Positions 17,310-25,416 of a stretch of 64,000 nt of DNA are shown here, piece by piece. The notes under the pieces were generated by a model, which saw only the letters and a list, made by a program, of their open reading frames with translations, was not told the origin of the DNA and ran no database searches. Where the stretch lies: assembly GCA_036402075.1 (NCBI GenBank), contig DASWTP010000066.1, forward strand, positions 1 through 64,000, written 5' to 3'. Both the position numbers and the translations under genes were made by a program. Source of the DNA: Chryseosolibacter sp036402075. Lineage in GTDB: Bacteria; Bacteroidota; Bacteroidia; Cytophagales; Cyclobacteriaceae. Numbering within the stretch: the stretch's first letter is position 1; every line of letters starts with the position of its first letter.

Positions 17310-19358
17310 ATGACAATCCCCGAAATGACCTCTGTGGCAAAGCCTTCTAAACTTCTGTTTAATACTCAGGGCAATGAGTCTGCAGCACTTATTGAAGGCA
17401 TTGATTGGTCAAAATCTGTGCTCGGACCGATCGAAACCTGGCCTCAAACACTTCATTTGACGCTCGCAATGCTACTGAACGCGGCCCTGCCAATCGCGCT
17501 TTTTTGGGGAAAAGACTATATACTTTTCTACAATGATGCAGCGCGCTTTCTCGACAATGGAAAGCATCCAGCTTCATTGGGTAAGAAAGGTCAGGAGGTT
17601 TTTGAAGAACAATGGCTGCAGCACAAAAGACGGCTCGACCACGTGCTGACCACTGGCGAGACGTTGTGGTTTGAAGATCAGCCTATGCCTCGCAAGGGCA
17701 AAGGAAGTTCGCTGGAGGTGATCTATGGATCGTTCAGCTATAGCGCGGTCTACAACGAAAACGGAGAACGTGTGGCCGTGCTTGTTGCGGGTATGGACAC
17801 AACGCATAAAGTGACGTCTCTGCGCAAGCTTGAAGAAAGTGATCGAAACTTCCGCAATCTTGTGGAGCAGGCACCAATCGGAATTGCGATCCTTCGGGGT
17901 GAAAATTTTGAGTTTGAGCTGGCAAACGAATTTTATCGAACAATCTTTGGTGCCCGCGAGTCCCTCGTGGGTAGACCCATCCTGGAGGTGATGCCCAGTC
18001 ACAAGGAAGGAACAATCAATCCTCTGCTGCAGCGTGTGCGCGAGACAGGAGTTGCATTCCACGGAAAGGAATCGATCATCACAAACACCTTTGGCATTGA
18101 GACGAAACGCTATACGAACTTTGTTTATGAACCGTTGCGTGAATCAGATGGCACCATAAACCGCATTCTCGTTCTGGTGACTGATGTAAGTGAGCAGGTA
18201 CGATCCATTCAAACAGCCCAGCTTGCTGAAAAAGAATTGCGGCAAATGGCGGACGCAATGCCGCACCTCGTGTGGATAGCAACCGCGGATGGAACCGTCA
18301 CGTTTATCAGCGATCGCGTTGCAGAGTTTTCAGGCGCCACCCGCAGGGCTGATGGTACGTGGCGATGGGAAGGCATGGTTCATCCCGAAGATGCGGAAGC
18401 GACACAACGCCAATGGCAATTTTGCCTGGAGCATGGAACGATGTACGAAAAGGAACATCGGCTGATGATGATTGATGGCTCTTACCGCTGGCATATCAGT
18501 CGCGCGTTTGCGTTGAAGAACAGTGATGGGAAAATATCAAAGTGGTTTGGTACAGCCACGAACATCGATGATCAAAAAAGACTTTCTGAGGAGCTGGAGA
18601 TCCGCGTTTCTGAAAGAACGAAGGAACTGCAGTCGTCAAACAACGAGCTCGCGCAATTTGCTTATGTGGCCTCTCACGATCTGCAGGAACCGCTGCGAAA
18701 AATCATCACGTTCATTGAATTGCTCCAGCGCGAGGTTCCGGCAATGGCGGAAAAACCAAAAGGTTACCTCACAAAAATCGAACAATCCGCGTTGCGGATG
18801 AGCACGCTCATCAAAGACATCCTGAATTTTTCGCAGCTTGGTAAGACAGGAAATTCGTTTGCTGCCACGAACCTCAATGAAACCATCAACACTATCATGG
18901 GTGACCTGGAGGTATTGATTCAGCAGAAGGGTGCTACCATTCACTGCGAGCCGCTACCTATAGTTGAAGCCATCCCTCAGCAAATGAATCAGCTCTTCTA
19001 CAACCTGCTAAGCAATTCACTGAAATTTACTGCAGCAGGTGTTGCACCAGTCGTTCACATCACCGCCAGAGAGCTTCAACGCAAAGATGTCTTGAAATAC
19101 ACAGAACTAAATCCCACCTTGAGGTATTTCCAAATCCAGTTCCGCGATAACGGCATTGGCTTCAATCAAAAATTTGCCGACCAGATCTTCACCATCTTTC
19201 AACGACTTAACAACAGGCAATCTTATTCCGGAACCGGTATTGGTTTGGCCCTTTGCAAGAAGATCGCGATTAATCACAATGGACTGATCCGCGCAAGCTC
19301 GGTAGAAAACGAAGGCGCGACCTTCCATGTCATATTGCCGGTGACTCAACCGCAGTAG
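17310..19358 (+). CDS. Soluble multi-PAS sensor histidine kinase
   Basis: A 682-residue kinase without membrane helices. Order: an N-terminal PAS-like sensor (about 20-165, with WSKSVLGPIETWPQTLHL, the type often found before phytochrome-like kinases), a second PAS (about 180-300), a third PAS/PAC (about 310-430), a HisKA domain with phospho-acceptor His456 (AYVASHDLQEPLRK), and a HATPase domain (N-box NQLFYNLLSNSLKFT, G boxes FRDNGIGFNQ and SGTGIGLALCKK). No response regulator gene is adjacent, so its partner is elsewhere. The cue is unknown; the PAS domains suggest a cytoplasmic redox, light or ligand signal. Confidence 0.92.
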   Translation: MTIPEMTSVAKPSKLLFNTQGNESAALIEGIDWSKSVLGPIETWPQTLHLTLAMLLNAALPIALFWGKDYILFYNDAARFLDNGKHPASLGKKGQEVFEEQWLQHKRRLDHVLTTGETLWFEDQPMPRKGKGSSLEVIYGSFSYSAVYNENGERVAVLVAGMDTTHKVTSLRKLEESDRNFRNLVEQAPIGIAILRGENFEFELANEFYRTIFGARESLVGRPILEVMPSHKEGTINPLLQRVRETGVAFHGKESIITNTFGIETKRYTNFVYEPLRESDGTINRILVLVTDVSEQVRSIQTAQLAEKELRQMADAMPHLVWIATADGTVTFISDRVAEFSGATRRADGTWRWEGMVHPEDAEATQRQWQFCLEHGTMYEKEHRLMMIDGSYRWHISRAFALKNSDGKISKWFGTATNIDDQKRLSEELEIRVSERTKELQSSNNELAQFAYVASHDLQEPLRKIITFIELLQREVPAMAEKPKGYLTKIEQSALRMSTLIKDILNFSQLGKTGNSFAATNLNETINTIMGDLEVLIQQKGATIHCEPLPIVEAIPQQMNQLFYNLLSNSLKFTAAGVAPVVHITARELQRKDVLKYTELNPTLRYFQIQFRDNGIGFNQKFADQIFTIFQRLNNRQSYSGTGIGLALCKKIAINHNGLIRASSVENEGATFHVILPVTQPQ

Positions 19359-19574
19359 GCGCGTCAACAAACGGGATTGAAACTGAACTTCCCGGAAATG
19401 TCAATCGAAGACCTGTTCGGCTCGACAAGTTTGTAATTTGGCCATAAAGGTGCTGCCTGATCTTTTCTATAGATGAATCGCGGAGGCACCTTACTTACAT
19501 TTTGCGAAAACGGGATTTATCAGGCTGTTCTATTGAAATTTATCAACGTGTGGCTTTTGATGAAAAATACTGCT

Positions 19575-19582
19575 TAACTTTG
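19575..19582 (+). promoter_or_regulatory. Candidate -7 promoter element TAACTTTG
   Basis: It matches the Bacteroidota sigma-A -7 consensus TAnnTTTG and lies 21 bases before the ATG of the E2 gene. A TTTTG at 19555-19559 may be the -33 element, though the spacing (15) is short. Confidence 0.5.
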
Positions 19583-19603
19583 GCCACAGAAAACGTTTGA
19601 AAC

Positions 19604-20905
19604 ATGGCGCAAGTTGAATTAGTGATGCCTAAAATGGGCGAAAGTATCATGGAAGCAACGATCCTCCACTGGTTGAAAAAACCGGGCGACAAGATCGAGC
19701 AAGACGAGTCCGTTTTGGAGGTTGCAACCGACAAAGTTGATACTGAGGTGCCTTCAACGGTTGCGGGTGTGTTAAAAGAGATCCTGGCCAAAGAGGGAGA
19801 GGTTGTTAAAGTAGGCAAACCTATTGCGATCATCACATCGGATGCCGAGGCGGAAGCGCCATCTGCACCTTCCACTGCCGCCCCTGTTGCAACACCGGCA
19901 AAGGCAGTTGCATCCCCTGGCGCGAATGGAAGCAATGGTTCTCATGCTCCCGACTTCAAGTCTGCCAGTCGTTTTTATTCGCCCCTGGTTAAGAATATCG
20001 CAAAGGAAGAAAATATTGCTGTTGCTGAGCTTGAGAGCATCCCTGGCTCTGGCCTTGAAGGACGCGTAACCAAGAAGGACATCATGAACTACGTGCAGCA
20101 TCGCAAGGTGGGCGCAACGATCCAGGCGGTGCAGCATCATGTATCTGTAGGAAGCACGCAAGCACCTCCACAACGCGTTCCCGTATCCATCAGCGGTGGC
20201 GATGAGATCATCGAAATGGATCGCATGCGCAAGATGATTGCGGAACGCATGGTTGATTCAAAACGCATCTCGCCACACGTTACCTCATTCGTAGAAGCTG
20301 ACGTTACCAACATCGTATTCTGGAGAAATAAAGTAAAGAATGAGTTTCAAAAAAGAGAAGGTGATGCACTGACATTCACCCCGATCTTTATCGAGGCGGT
20401 TGCGCTGGCGATCAAGGACTACCCGATGATCAATGTGCAGGTGGATGGTGACAAGATCATCAAGAAGCGCGACATCAACATCGGCATGGCTGTGGCGTTG
20501 CCTTCCGGTAATCTTATTGTACCGGTGATAAAGAATGCAGACCAATATAATATCACCGGCCTCGCCAAAATTGTGAATGACCTGGCGAAGAGGGCGCGTG
20601 AAAACAAACTAAAACCAGATGACCTGGCTGGCGGCACCTTTACCGTGTCAAATGTTGGATCGTTTGGGAATGTAATGGGCACACCCATCATCATGCAACC
20701 ACAGGTGGCGATCATGGCGCTCGGAGCGGTCCAGAAGAAACCCGCGGTAATCGAAACCCCTTACGGAGACGCAATAGCCATTCGCCACAAAATGTTCCTC
20801 TCCCACTCCTATGACCACCGCGTGGTGGATGGAGCTCTGGGAGGAAGCCTGGTCAGACGCGTTGCCGATTACCTTGAAAAATTTGATATCAATCGATCGA
20901 TTTAA
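19604..20905 (+). CDS. Dihydrolipoamide acyltransferase, E2 of a 2-oxoacid dehydrogenase complex
   Basis: A 433-residue protein. The lipoyl domain (1-80) carries the lipoylation Lys44 in EVATDKVDTEVP. A Ala/Pro-rich linker is followed by the E1/E3-binding domain (about 122-165, with SPLVKNIAKEENI and GSGLEGRVTKKDI). The catalytic acyltransferase domain runs to the end with the active His405 motif SYDHRVVDG. One lipoyl domain and this length fit the branched-chain or 2-oxoglutarate/pyruvate E2 group common in Bacteroidota; which acid it serves cannot be decided here because no E1 or E3 gene is adjacent. A promoter box precedes it and a strong terminator follows. Confidence 0.93.
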   Translation: MAQVELVMPKMGESIMEATILHWLKKPGDKIEQDESVLEVATDKVDTEVPSTVAGVLKEILAKEGEVVKVGKPIAIITSDAEAEAPSAPSTAAPVATPAKAVASPGANGSNGSHAPDFKSASRFYSPLVKNIAKEENIAVAELESIPGSGLEGRVTKKDIMNYVQHRKVGATIQAVQHHVSVGSTQAPPQRVPVSISGGDEIIEMDRMRKMIAERMVDSKRISPHVTSFVEADVTNIVFWRNKVKNEFQKREGDALTFTPIFIEAVALAIKDYPMINVQVDGDKIIKKRDINIGMAVALPSGNLIVPVIKNADQYNITGLAKIVNDLAKRARENKLKPDDLAGGTFTVSNVGSFGNVMGTPIIMQPQVAIMALGAVQKKPAVIETPYGDAIAIRHKMFLSHSYDHRVVDGALGGSLVRRVADYLEKFDINRSI

Positions 20906-20924
20906 TTGATGAGCTGTACAAAAG

Positions 20925-20957
20925 AACGCTGTCACGGAAAATGACAGCGTTTTTTTT
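20925..20957 (+). terminator. Rho-independent terminator after E2 gene
   Basis: AACGCTGTCA (20925-20934) pairs perfectly with TGACAGCGTT (20942-20951), followed by T-run to 20957. It ends the monocistronic E2 transcript. Confidence 0.92.
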
Positions 20958-21016
20958 ACGTTTTGATTTTTATGGAAAAGCGACACGAGCGTCATCTTTC
21001 AACAAAACCACCAACA

Positions 21017-22426
21017 ATGAAAATCCTCCACCTCACCGCGTCACTCCTTCTGCTGCCTTTGCTGCTGAACGCGCAATCCCTTTCCTACACTGAGAAAGCA
21101 AAGGCTCACTATCAAAAAGGCGAATACCGCGAGGCGTTATATTGTTTCAATCACGTGTTGAAAAAAGATTCCACCAATGCAGAGTTTTTCAAATTGCGTG
21201 GTAACTGCTTTTTTGAACTAAATCAGCTGGACAGTGCAGAACGTGACTACCTGAGAGTAGTTACGCTGAGTGATAAATTTCCGGAGGTTTATTACAATCT
21301 CGGAAACATCTCATATGAAAACAAAAACAACGCTCAGGCCGAACGCTATAGCAGGCAATTCCTGACGCTCAAGCCCAATGATGCGGATGGTCTGTATCAA
21401 CTGTATAGCCTGCTGAAAGCGCGACACCATGATTCAGCATTTTTCTTCCTGGAGAAAGCCTATGCACTCGATTCGACAAACCAATATTTTTATAACAGCC
21501 TGGCCTGGGACTTATTCGAACAAAAAAATTACGCAAAGGCGCTGACGATGGCAGAGGCTAGCCGGAAGAAGCACTTGCTTACCAATGACCTTCTCCCGCT
21601 GGAAGCGTATGCTGCGTTCAGCCTTGGTAACTTCAGCCACGCGCTCAAGGTTGCAGACACGCTTGTGATAAAGTTCCCTGACGAAATCGGGTTCAAGCTT
21701 CTTCAGAAAAAAACACAAATTCTGAACAACACGCCCGCGGACAAAATCGGCCAGGATGGATTTACCTTCACCCTTACCGAATACGCACAAAACCGGGCAG
21801 ATCTCGATACATGGGTAACCACAGCTGATCATCACTACTTCTATCCGAAGCTCATCGAAAAGTTTAGAACGCATCCCGAGGAGATGAGTCTGCCGGAATT
21901 CTTTATGGTGTATTACGGCTACACGACCGATAAGCATTACAGCCCTTATGGACCTGCAGCCTCTGCATTGACGAAAGCCGCAAGAAGTGAAGCCTCTGCT
22001 CCGGCTGCGTTAGAGCTGTATAAATCTGCTATTGCTGCGGACCCCTTCGACCTGCAGACCTACGAGTCAATCGCATCAATCGCAATGAGCCTGGAGCTGA
22101 AAGCAGATTTTGAGCAGGCGTTGACGCAGTATGTTGGCCTCATGGAGAGCATCCTGGCATCCGGAGACGGTAAAACAGGGAAAACTGCTTATTTTGTAAT
22201 TTCCCCACGCCACGAGTACCACATTCTCGATTATTTGGGACTGAAGTCAGCGATGCAAGCGCTTCGTCATGAAGACGGCCACAGCTTTGACGTGCAAACG
22301 ACAATGGACGAAAGCGGGGAAAAGAATGAAATTTATTTCAACATTGATAAGCCGTGGCATTCGCTTTCATCTATTCTCGATAAGGAAAAAAGCAGTTCAA
22401 AAAAGAAGCGCAAGAAAGAGAAGTAG
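21017..22426 (+). CDS. Secreted TPR repeat protein
   Basis: A 469-residue protein with a signal peptide (ILHLTASLLLLPLLLNAQ). At least five TPR-like helical repeats follow in residues 22-230, for example AKAHYQKGEYREALYCFNHV and AERDYLRVVTLSDKFPEVYY. A less regular region follows with YYGYTTDKHYSPYG, and the tail is strongly basic (SSSKKKRKKEK). The ATG at 21017 is taken because the signal peptide starts there; an earlier in-frame start adds 18 polar residues. It is likely a periplasmic scaffold. It lies just after the E2 terminator and before the ParA pair, with 45 bases to the latter. Confidence 0.85.
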   Translation: MKILHLTASLLLLPLLLNAQSLSYTEKAKAHYQKGEYREALYCFNHVLKKDSTNAEFFKLRGNCFFELNQLDSAERDYLRVVTLSDKFPEVYYNLGNISYENKNNAQAERYSRQFLTLKPNDADGLYQLYSLLKARHHDSAFFFLEKAYALDSTNQYFYNSLAWDLFEQKNYAKALTMAEASRKKHLLTNDLLPLEAYAAFSLGNFSHALKVADTLVIKFPDEIGFKLLQKKTQILNNTPADKIGQDGFTFTLTEYAQNRADLDTWVTTADHHYFYPKLIEKFRTHPEEMSLPEFFMVYYGYTTDKHYSPYGPAASALTKAARSEASAPAALELYKSAIAADPFDLQTYESIASIAMSLELKADFEQALTQYVGLMESILASGDGKTGKTAYFVISPRHEYHILDYLGLKSAMQALRHEDGHSFDVQTTMDESGEKNEIYFNIDKPWHSLSSILDKEKSSSKKKRKKEK

Positions 22427-22471
22427 ACGCCTTTAAAAACAGCCGTTTCGAATTTTTTCCTATTTTTAAGG

Positions 22472-23095
22472 ATGGCTAAAGTCGTCTCGTTTATCAGTCG
22501 AAAGGGAGGTACAGGAAAGACAACCAATGCGATCAATCTCGCGACCACCCTCAATGCGCTTGGCAAGCGGGTGGTGCTCGTTGAAACCGACACGAACTAC
22601 ACGCTCAATACGCTTCGAAAGATGGAGTTTTTCAAATCGAAAGAGAACGGAAAAGCATTCGAAATTCTGGGCTCGCAAGATGGCTCGGTGGCGCAGGAAC
22701 TGATGGACCTGAAGACAAGTCGTAAGACGGATGTGGTAGTGGTTGACAGCGCTGGAAAAACGACAGACGAAGGCATAAAGAAACTTTGCCTTGTGAGCGA
22801 TGTTGTGGTAGTACCAACAAGCCTCACACAAAATGACCTGCTGGTGACCTACCAGACGGTCACTGACCTTGCACCTGCGCGCGAGCTCAATCCACAACTA
22901 AAAATCCTCATTTTACCGAATCGCATCCACAGCGGCACAAATCTTTTTACTGTGCGTGAAAATCTGAAGAACCTTGACGCGATCATTTTACCGATCATTG
23001 TTCCGCAAAAAAATCTGTTTGTGAACTTCAGCACGGTTGAAGCGGAAAAGGCATATGAACCAATCGCCCGGGAAATAGTAAAGTATTTGTCATGA
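22472..23095 (+). CDS. ParA/MinD-family ATPase
   Basis: A 207-residue protein made of one deviant-Walker ATPase domain. Walker A is KGGTGKTT (residues 11-18), with the signature Lys at the start of the loop. The Walker B-like strand is VVVVDSAGKT, followed by switch-like DVVVVPTSLTQNDL. It is short: no N-terminal winged-helix as in plasmid ParA of type Ia, so it resembles the type Ib/orphan ParA group that position cargo such as cellulosomes, chemoreceptors or carboxysomes on the nucleoid or membrane. Its stop overlaps the start of the next gene (ATGA), so the two are translationally coupled and probably partners. Confidence 0.9.
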   Translation: MAKVVSFISRKGGTGKTTNAINLATTLNALGKRVVLVETDTNYTLNTLRKMEFFKSKENGKAFEILGSQDGSVAQELMDLKTSRKTDVVVVDSAGKTTDEGIKKLCLVSDVVVVPTSLTQNDLLVTYQTVTDLAPARELNPQLKILILPNRIHSGTNLFTVRENLKNLDAIILPIIVPQKNLFVNFSTVEAEKAYEPIAREIVKYLS

Positions 23096-23499
23096 GCAAG
23101 AAGAAGAATACGCTGAAAGACCTGGACGAATTTCTAAAGCAGCAAGCCGCAACGCTTGTCTCGCCAGCACGCCTCAGTGAAAAAACAGAAGCCCCCCAAC
23201 CACCAGCGGATCCAGCTTCAACACCCGCTGGAGAAGAGAGATCTGCGCCCCTGGTGCAGGCGACACAAACTGAGCGAACAATCTCCCGGTCATCCCTCGT
23301 AAAAGATCTGAAACAACTCGCAACCATCCATGGTACGTCACTGAACGAAGAGTTTTGTGACTTACTGCTGGCCAGCGTGGAGGGCCAGCAAGAATTTTCC
23401 GCAGAGGATAAAATGCTCATCAACACAGCGCTTTATTTGAAGCATGGCGCAGCATGGAAGGAGGCAATCCGCGCCTTCTGGCAGAACAAAAAATCATAA
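23092..23499 (+). CDS. Small partner protein of the ParA-like ATPase
   Basis: A 135-residue hydrophilic protein. The first third is basic and Pro/Ala-rich and probably disordered (SKKKNTLKDLDEFLKQQAAT, then PQPPADPASTPAGEE). The C-terminal part is helical (SSLVKDLKQLATIHGT, LLLASVEGQQEF) and ends KEAIRAFWQNKKS. No family recognised. The 4-base overlap with the ParA-like gene indicates a matched pair; an N-terminal basic stretch that stimulates the ATPase is typical of ParB, ParG and similar partners, so the short lysine cluster at the start could play that role (inference). Confidence 0.75.
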   Translation: MSKKKNTLKDLDEFLKQQAATLVSPARLSEKTEAPQPPADPASTPAGEERSAPLVQATQTERTISRSSLVKDLKQLATIHGTSLNEEFCDLLLASVEGQQEFSAEDKMLINTALYLKHGAAWKEAIRAFWQNKKS

Positions 23500-23529
23500 T
23501 TGCCGTCTCCCGGGGTCTTCGAGAAAAGG

Positions 23530-23537
23530 TATATTTG
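23530..23537 (+). promoter_or_regulatory. Candidate -7 promoter element TATATTTG
   Basis: An exact TAnnTTTG match, followed by CAC as often seen in Bacteroidota promoters, about 60 bases before the ATG of the PLP enzyme gene. It shows that this gene has its own promoter separate from the ParA pair. Confidence 0.6.
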
Positions 23538-23596
23538 CACACATTAAACAATCGCCCGCGGTCGTTCACCGCGTGAAAATCTTCAATCATTCGCCT

Positions 23597-24742
23597 ATGA
23601 AATTCGGAACAAAAGCCGTTCATGCAGGGGTTGCACCCGACCCATCAACCGGGGCAATCATGACACCCATTTTCCAAACCTCGACATACGTTCAGGAAGC
23701 GCCCGCGAAGCACAAAGGTTATGCTTACGCACGCGGGGCGAACCCAACGCGTAACACATTGCAGAAAAGCCTGGCAGCACTCGAGAATGGAAAATTTGCG
23801 ATCTGCTTTTCTTCCGGAATGGGTGCTACTGATGCCGTAATAAAACTTCTGAATCCGGGAGACGAAGTCATCACTAGCAATGACCTATACGGAGGTTCCT
23901 ACAGGATGTTCAAACGGGTGTTCGAGAAGTATGGAATCAAATTTCATTTCATCGACCTGACCAAAACTGCCAACATCGAGCCTCTTGTTAACGACAAAAC
24001 AAAACTGTTCTGGCTTGAAACGCCTACCAACCCGCTGATGAATATCATTGACATCAAGGCTTGTGTAGCGATCGCCAAAAAGAAGAATATACTCGTTGCA
24101 GTGGACAACACGTTCGCATCGCCTTACCTGCAAAATCCGCTTGATCTGGGTGCAGACATAGTGATGCACTCCGTGACGAAATACCTCGGTGGCCACTCAG
24201 ACGTGATCATGGGAGCATTAGTCATGAATGATGAAAAACTTTATCAGGAGCTCGCGTTCATTCAAAACTCGTGTGGAGCGGTGCCCGGCCCGCAAGACTC
24301 TTTTTTAGTACTTCGCGGCATCAAGACGCTTCACCTGCGCATGGAACGCCATTGCCTGAACGGAAGAAAAATAGCCGAGTATCTCAAGAAGCATCCGAAG
24401 ATCGGAAAGGTGTACTGGCCGGGTTTTGCAGATCATCCGAACCACGAGGTTGCCAAAGGGCAAATGCGGGACTTTGGCGGTATGCTTTCGTTCACGTTAA
24501 CAGACGACAGCATGGAAAAAGCAAGCAAACTGATGACTTCGGTAGAATTGTTCTCGTTGGCCGAATCCCTCGGTGGAGTTGAGTCACTCATCAACCACCC
24601 TGCCTCGATGACACATGCCAGCATTCCGAAGGAAGAACGTCTGAAGGCCGGCCTGGTGGATTCGCTGATCCGCCTATCCATTGGCGTTGAAGATCATGAA
24701 GACCTGATCGAAGACCTGGAGCAGGCACTGGCAAGAGTATAA
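23597..24742 (+). CDS. Cystathionine gamma-synthase/lyase family PLP enzyme
   Basis: A 381-residue member of the Cys/Met metabolism PLP-dependent family (trans-sulfuration). Opening KFGTKAVHAGVAPDPSTGA, then PIFQTSTYVQEAP, AYARGANPTRNTLQKSLAAL, SSGMGATDAVI and the PLP-Lys motif SVTKYLGGHSDVIMGA. The late ESLGGVESLINHPASMTHA is the C-terminal substrate-binding signature. The family includes cystathionine gamma-synthase, gamma-lyase and homocysteine-forming variants, and sequence alone does not settle which one. The ATG at 23597 is chosen; a longer frame would overlap the previous gene and lie before the promoter. No other sulphur-amino-acid gene is nearby. Confidence 0.92.
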   Translation: MKFGTKAVHAGVAPDPSTGAIMTPIFQTSTYVQEAPAKHKGYAYARGANPTRNTLQKSLAALENGKFAICFSSGMGATDAVIKLLNPGDEVITSNDLYGGSYRMFKRVFEKYGIKFHFIDLTKTANIEPLVNDKTKLFWLETPTNPLMNIIDIKACVAIAKKKNILVAVDNTFASPYLQNPLDLGADIVMHSVTKYLGGHSDVIMGALVMNDEKLYQELAFIQNSCGAVPGPQDSFLVLRGIKTLHLRMERHCLNGRKIAEYLKKHPKIGKVYWPGFADHPNHEVAKGQMRDFGGMLSFTLTDDSMEKASKLMTSVELFSLAESLGGVESLINHPASMTHASIPKEERLKAGLVDSLIRLSIGVEDHEDLIEDLEQALARV

Positions 24743-24817
24743 GCAAGATCGATGTGAGATTCAACATCGAATAGCGGAAAAAAAATCCGGATTACTATTC
24801 GAAAAACATTCTTTTCA

Positions 24818-24847
24818 AACGGGGTCCGTACTCTCACGGTCCCCGTT
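24818..24847 (+). terminator. Probable terminator hairpin
   Basis: AACGGGGTCCGT (24818-24829) pairs with ACGGTCCCCGTT (24836-24847) with one central mismatch. Only a short T-rich tract (ATTTT) follows. It lies about 75 bases after the PLP enzyme stop. Confidence 0.7.
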
Positions 24848-24984
24848 ATCATTTTCAATCCGTAGTTCTACGGATAAATACTACGTAACGGTATGGTTAT
24901 ACGCTGATCTTTCAAAAAGCGGGCATGCGATTACCAGTGTAATGTTCGGGGTCGTATGGTTCATCCTTTGCTGCTTCACAAAGT

Positions 24985-24992
24985 TACATTTG
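24985..24992 (+). promoter_or_regulatory. Candidate -7 promoter element TACATTTG
   Basis: An exact TAnnTTTG match, 18 bases before the start of the SpoIIAA-like gene, in a stretch with no gene between 24743 and 25010. Confidence 0.55.
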
Positions 24993-25010
24993 TCAAAAAA
25001 CCTAAAACGT

Positions 25011-25409
25011 ATGACAAAAGTAAATTTGATGAAGGAACCTTTCGTTGAGATCTTTCTTGACAACGCTAACAATGTGATTGTTGCCAAGTGGATCGGCTTC
25101 CTCAAGGCGCAAGACGTGCGCAAAGGTTGTTCGTTTATGACCAAATACATCAAAGAAAACGGCCTGAAGAACCACCTCAGCGACCACCGTCAGCTTAAAG
25201 TGCTTTCCAAGGAGGTTCAGGATTACCTCACAATGGAATGGTTCCCGGAAGTTGAAAAAATCGGACTTCGCAAAGTTGGAGCCGTGGTTGCAGAAGATGT
25301 GTTTGCTGCGGCTACCGTAAACAAAGTTAACAAGGAAGGTGCCGTAGGAAACCTGAGAATCAACATGTTCGATTCTGAACCCACCTGCGTTAACTGGCTG
25401 CTAAACTAA
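25011..25409 (+). CDS. STAS/SpoIIAA-like small protein
   Basis: A 132-residue soluble protein with alternating strands and helices: FVEIFLDNANNVIVAKWIG, then LKAQDVRKGCSFMTKYI and NHLSDHRQLKVLSKEVQDYL. This resembles the SpoIIAA-like (STAS-fold) family that is common in Bacteroidota near sensor kinases. The usual anti-anti-sigma Ser motif is not apparent; a His/Asp pair (SDHRQ) takes the place where homologues carry the helix start. The ATG at 25011 is preferred, as an earlier in-frame start would place the promoter box inside the gene. The next gene starts 7 bases after its stop, so the two are probably cotranscribed. Confidence 0.6.
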   Translation: MTKVNLMKEPFVEIFLDNANNVIVAKWIGFLKAQDVRKGCSFMTKYIKENGLKNHLSDHRQLKVLSKEVQDYLTMEWFPEVEKIGLRKVGAVVAEDVFAAATVNKVNKEGAVGNLRINMFDSEPTCVNWLLN

Positions 25410-25416
25410 CCATTAC

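Noticed and set aside
22472..23499. ParA pair as evidence of a plasmid or integrative element
   Set aside because: No integrase, relaxase, replication gene, tRNA or att-like repeat is nearby, and neighbours are ordinary chromosomal genes.
23444..23596. Longer start for the cystathionine gamma-synthase-like gene at 23444
   Set aside because: It would overlap the previous gene and place the TATATTTG promoter box inside the coding region.
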